From the NCBI RefSeq assembly GCF_014205155.1, contig NZ_JACHMX010000001.1:434001-498000 (forward strand): 64,000 nt of DNA, in the 5' to 3' direction. Positions 62,730 to 64,000 of the stretch are shown piece by piece. Below the pieces are notes generated by a model that made no database searches, was not told where the DNA came from, and worked only from the letters and a program-made list of their open reading frames with translations. The first letter of the stretch is position 1. Every line of letters begins with the position of its first letter. The DNA comes from Amycolatopsis umgeniensis (GTDB taxonomy: Bacteria > Actinomycetota > Actinomycetes > Mycobacteriales > Pseudonocardiaceae). The translations under genes were made by a program, and so were the position numbers.

Positions 62730-63074
62730 TCAGCAGGGCGGCGGAACCTGCTCGACGAGTTCGTCCGGGGCGGACAGCCGCCAGGCCTCGTAGACGAGTT
62801 CGATCAGCTCGTCGGACTCGATACCGTCGAGCTGGACCACCACCCAGCCGAAGCCCCCGGAAGTGAACTGCACTTCGAAGACGTCCGGCCGCTCGGCGAC
62901 GAGCGCTTCCTGCTCGGACAGGGTCTGCTTCAAGCCGACGGTCTGGGTCCGCGGCCAGTAGTACCCGAACCGCTTGCCACGAACGCTGTACGACTCCCAC
63001 TCGGTCGCGTCGGAACGCTGGACGTCCGCGAGCGTCTCCAGCATCCGGTGGAACTCGTCACTCCGCACACTCAC
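62730..63074 (-). CDS. MmcQ/YjbR-like family protein
   Basis: 114 residues from GTG 63074 with GGGGGG 8 bases upstream; the frame extends far further upstream but without an RBS. The pattern VRGKRFGYYWPRTQTVGLKQTLSEQEALVAERPDVFEVQFTSGGFGWVVVQLDGIESDELIELVYEAWRLSAP is typical of YjbR/MmcQ double-wing fold proteins, of unclear function. Its 3' end borders the repeat region. Confidence 0.8.
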   Translation of the reverse strand: MSVRSDEFHRMLETLADVQRSDATEWESYSVRGKRFGYYWPRTQTVGLKQTLSEQEALVAERPDVFEVQFTSGGFGWVVVQLDGIESDELIELVYEAWRLSAPDELVEQVPPPC

Positions 63075-63227
63075 CTGAAACCCCCCAACTCGGCGGCCAC
63101 AGTCTAAGCGAACCGGCCGACGGGGCCGGGAGCCCGGGCCGACTGTCCGAAGTGGACAAAGGTTCGACGCCACCCCTCCCGAGGCGGTAGGTTCGCGGTG
63201 AGTCCACTCGACCTGGGGAGCTGCGGA

Positions 63228-63857
63228 ATGGACCGTCCGGTCACGGCGGCGGAACTGTTCGACGCCATCGGTTCCGCCTACGAGGACGCCTTCGGGCGGG
63301 CACCGGTGGTCGACAAGGCGGTGCGGCAGCTGGTGGACGCGCTGCCGCCGTCGTCGAGGGTGCTCGACATCGGCAGCGGAACGGGCAGGCCCGTCGCGGA
63401 GAAGCTGTCCGCCGCCGGTCATCGGGTGACCGGGCTCGACGTGTCGCAGGTGATGATCGACATCGCCCGCGAGCAGGTCCCCGACGCCACCTTCGTCCAC
63501 GCCGACGTGCGCGAATGGACCTCGCCGCCCGAGTCCTGGGAGGCGGTTTGCGCCTTCTTCCCGTTCCTGCAGATGCCGCGCAAGGACACCGAGGCCGTGC
63601 TTGCCCATGTCGCGCGCTGGCTGGTGCCCGGCGGCCTGTTCGCCCTGGTCACCGTGCCTCGGGACGCCGAGGACGTGCCGGCGGAGTTCTTCGGCCGCAC
63701 CTTCCTCGAGACCAGTTTCGCGCCGGATGACCTCGTGCGGCGGGTCGGGGCGGCCGGGCTCGAGGTCATCGGGACACATTCGGAGCTCTTCACCGCGGAC
63801 GAGCCGGGGACGCCTCCGGAGGAACACCTGCTGATCACGGCGCGTCGCCCGGGTTAG
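63228..63857 (+). CDS. Class I SAM-dependent methyltransferase
   Basis: 209 residues from ATG 63228 (GGGGAG upstream; GTG 63198 is an alternative). Motif I VLDIGSGTGRPVAEKL, acidic end of strand 2 in GLDVSQVMIDIAREQV, motif II/III region VHADVREW. Small-molecule methyltransferase of unknown substrate. The next gene starts 10 bp later, so they may form an operon. Confidence 0.88.
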   Translation: MDRPVTAAELFDAIGSAYEDAFGRAPVVDKAVRQLVDALPPSSRVLDIGSGTGRPVAEKLSAAGHRVTGLDVSQVMIDIAREQVPDATFVHADVREWTSPPESWEAVCAFFPFLQMPRKDTEAVLAHVARWLVPGGLFALVTVPRDAEDVPAEFFGRTFLETSFAPDDLVRRVGAAGLEVIGTHSELFTADEPGTPPEEHLLITARRPG

Positions 63858-63867
63858 CGTTGCGTTC

Positions 63868-64000
63868 ATGCCGGTCATCAGCGTGATCACCCCGGTCCAC
63901 CCGCCGAGCCTCCCGTATTTGACCGAGGCGTACGAGTCCCTCGCCGCGCAGGAACTCCCGCCGGGCTGGGCCTGGGAGTGGTTGGTGCAGGAAGACGGCG
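63868..64000 (+). CDS. Family 2 glycosyltransferase (partial, cut by window end)
   Basis: 44 codons visible: MPVISVITPVHPPSLPYLTE matches the GT-A N-terminus (VSVITPVYN), and the fragment ends at WEWLVQEDG, where the DD/ED metal-binding acidic residues begin. Probably in an operon with the methyltransferase. Substrate unknown. Confidence 0.75.
   Translation, partial: MPVISVITPVHPPSLPYLTEAYESLAAQELPPGWAWEWLVQEDG

Overview
The window is high-GC actinobacterial DNA with many GTG/TTG starts, Tat/Sec-secreted enzymes, FurA-KatG, a CebR-type cellobiose regulon and DUF222-HNH (13E12-type) repeat genes. The gene set and style fit Pseudonocardiaceae, most likely an Amycolatopsis-like soil organism (inference from gene families, not from a search).

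Layout. 1-9.2 kb: secreted hydrolases (a cut multidomain beta-helix glycosidase, two trypsin-like proteases, an M64 metallopeptidase) with regulators and tiny membrane or Pro-rich proteins. 9.2-17.7 kb: AraC and LLM oxidoreductase pair, SecD-P1-like lipoprotein, secreted GH84 hexosaminidase, LVIVD-repeat exported protein. 17.7-21.2 kb: compact alkane-hydroxylation operon read leftward: AlkB-rubredoxin fusion, ferredoxin, FAD reductase, TetR, with a promoter/operator in front. 21.3-24.6 kb: two secreted propeller-like proteins, a SnoaL-like protein, a ZIP metal transporter. 24.6-27.4 kb: furA-katG peroxide defence. 27.4-38.1 kb: complete-looking 4-hydroxyphenylacetate (homoprotocatechuate meta-cleavage) cluster: hpaC-hpaB leftward, IclR, MHS permease, then a FAH-RraA fusion, GntR, hpaE, hpaD, hpaH, hpaI rightward, closed by a 20-bp-stem terminator.

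38.5-61.9 kb is the most unusual architecture. Two apparently identical 1,527-bp copies of an HNH endonuclease element, each with a LexA-type SOS box over its promoter, lie in opposite orientation (38487-40013 and 60376-61902) and bracket about 20.4 kb. Inside are an MFS pump, small unknown genes, a ROK regulator beside a DUF1479 oxygenase, a secreted GH2 beta-galactosidase with its LacI regulator and operators, the cebR-cebEFG-bglC cellobiose operon with exact CebR boxes, a secreted Gly-rich beta-helix protein and an ABC-F ribosome-protection ATPase with an attenuator leader. Recombination between the copies would invert the whole segment. The right copy is flanked by a 170-bp tandem duplication on one side and by a decayed second HNH gene plus a pair of ~205-bp direct repeats with hairpins on the other.

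62.7-64 kb: MmcQ/YjbR-like protein, SAM methyltransferase and the start of a family 2 glycosyltransferase cut by the window edge. I saw no rRNA, tRNA or CRISPR array.
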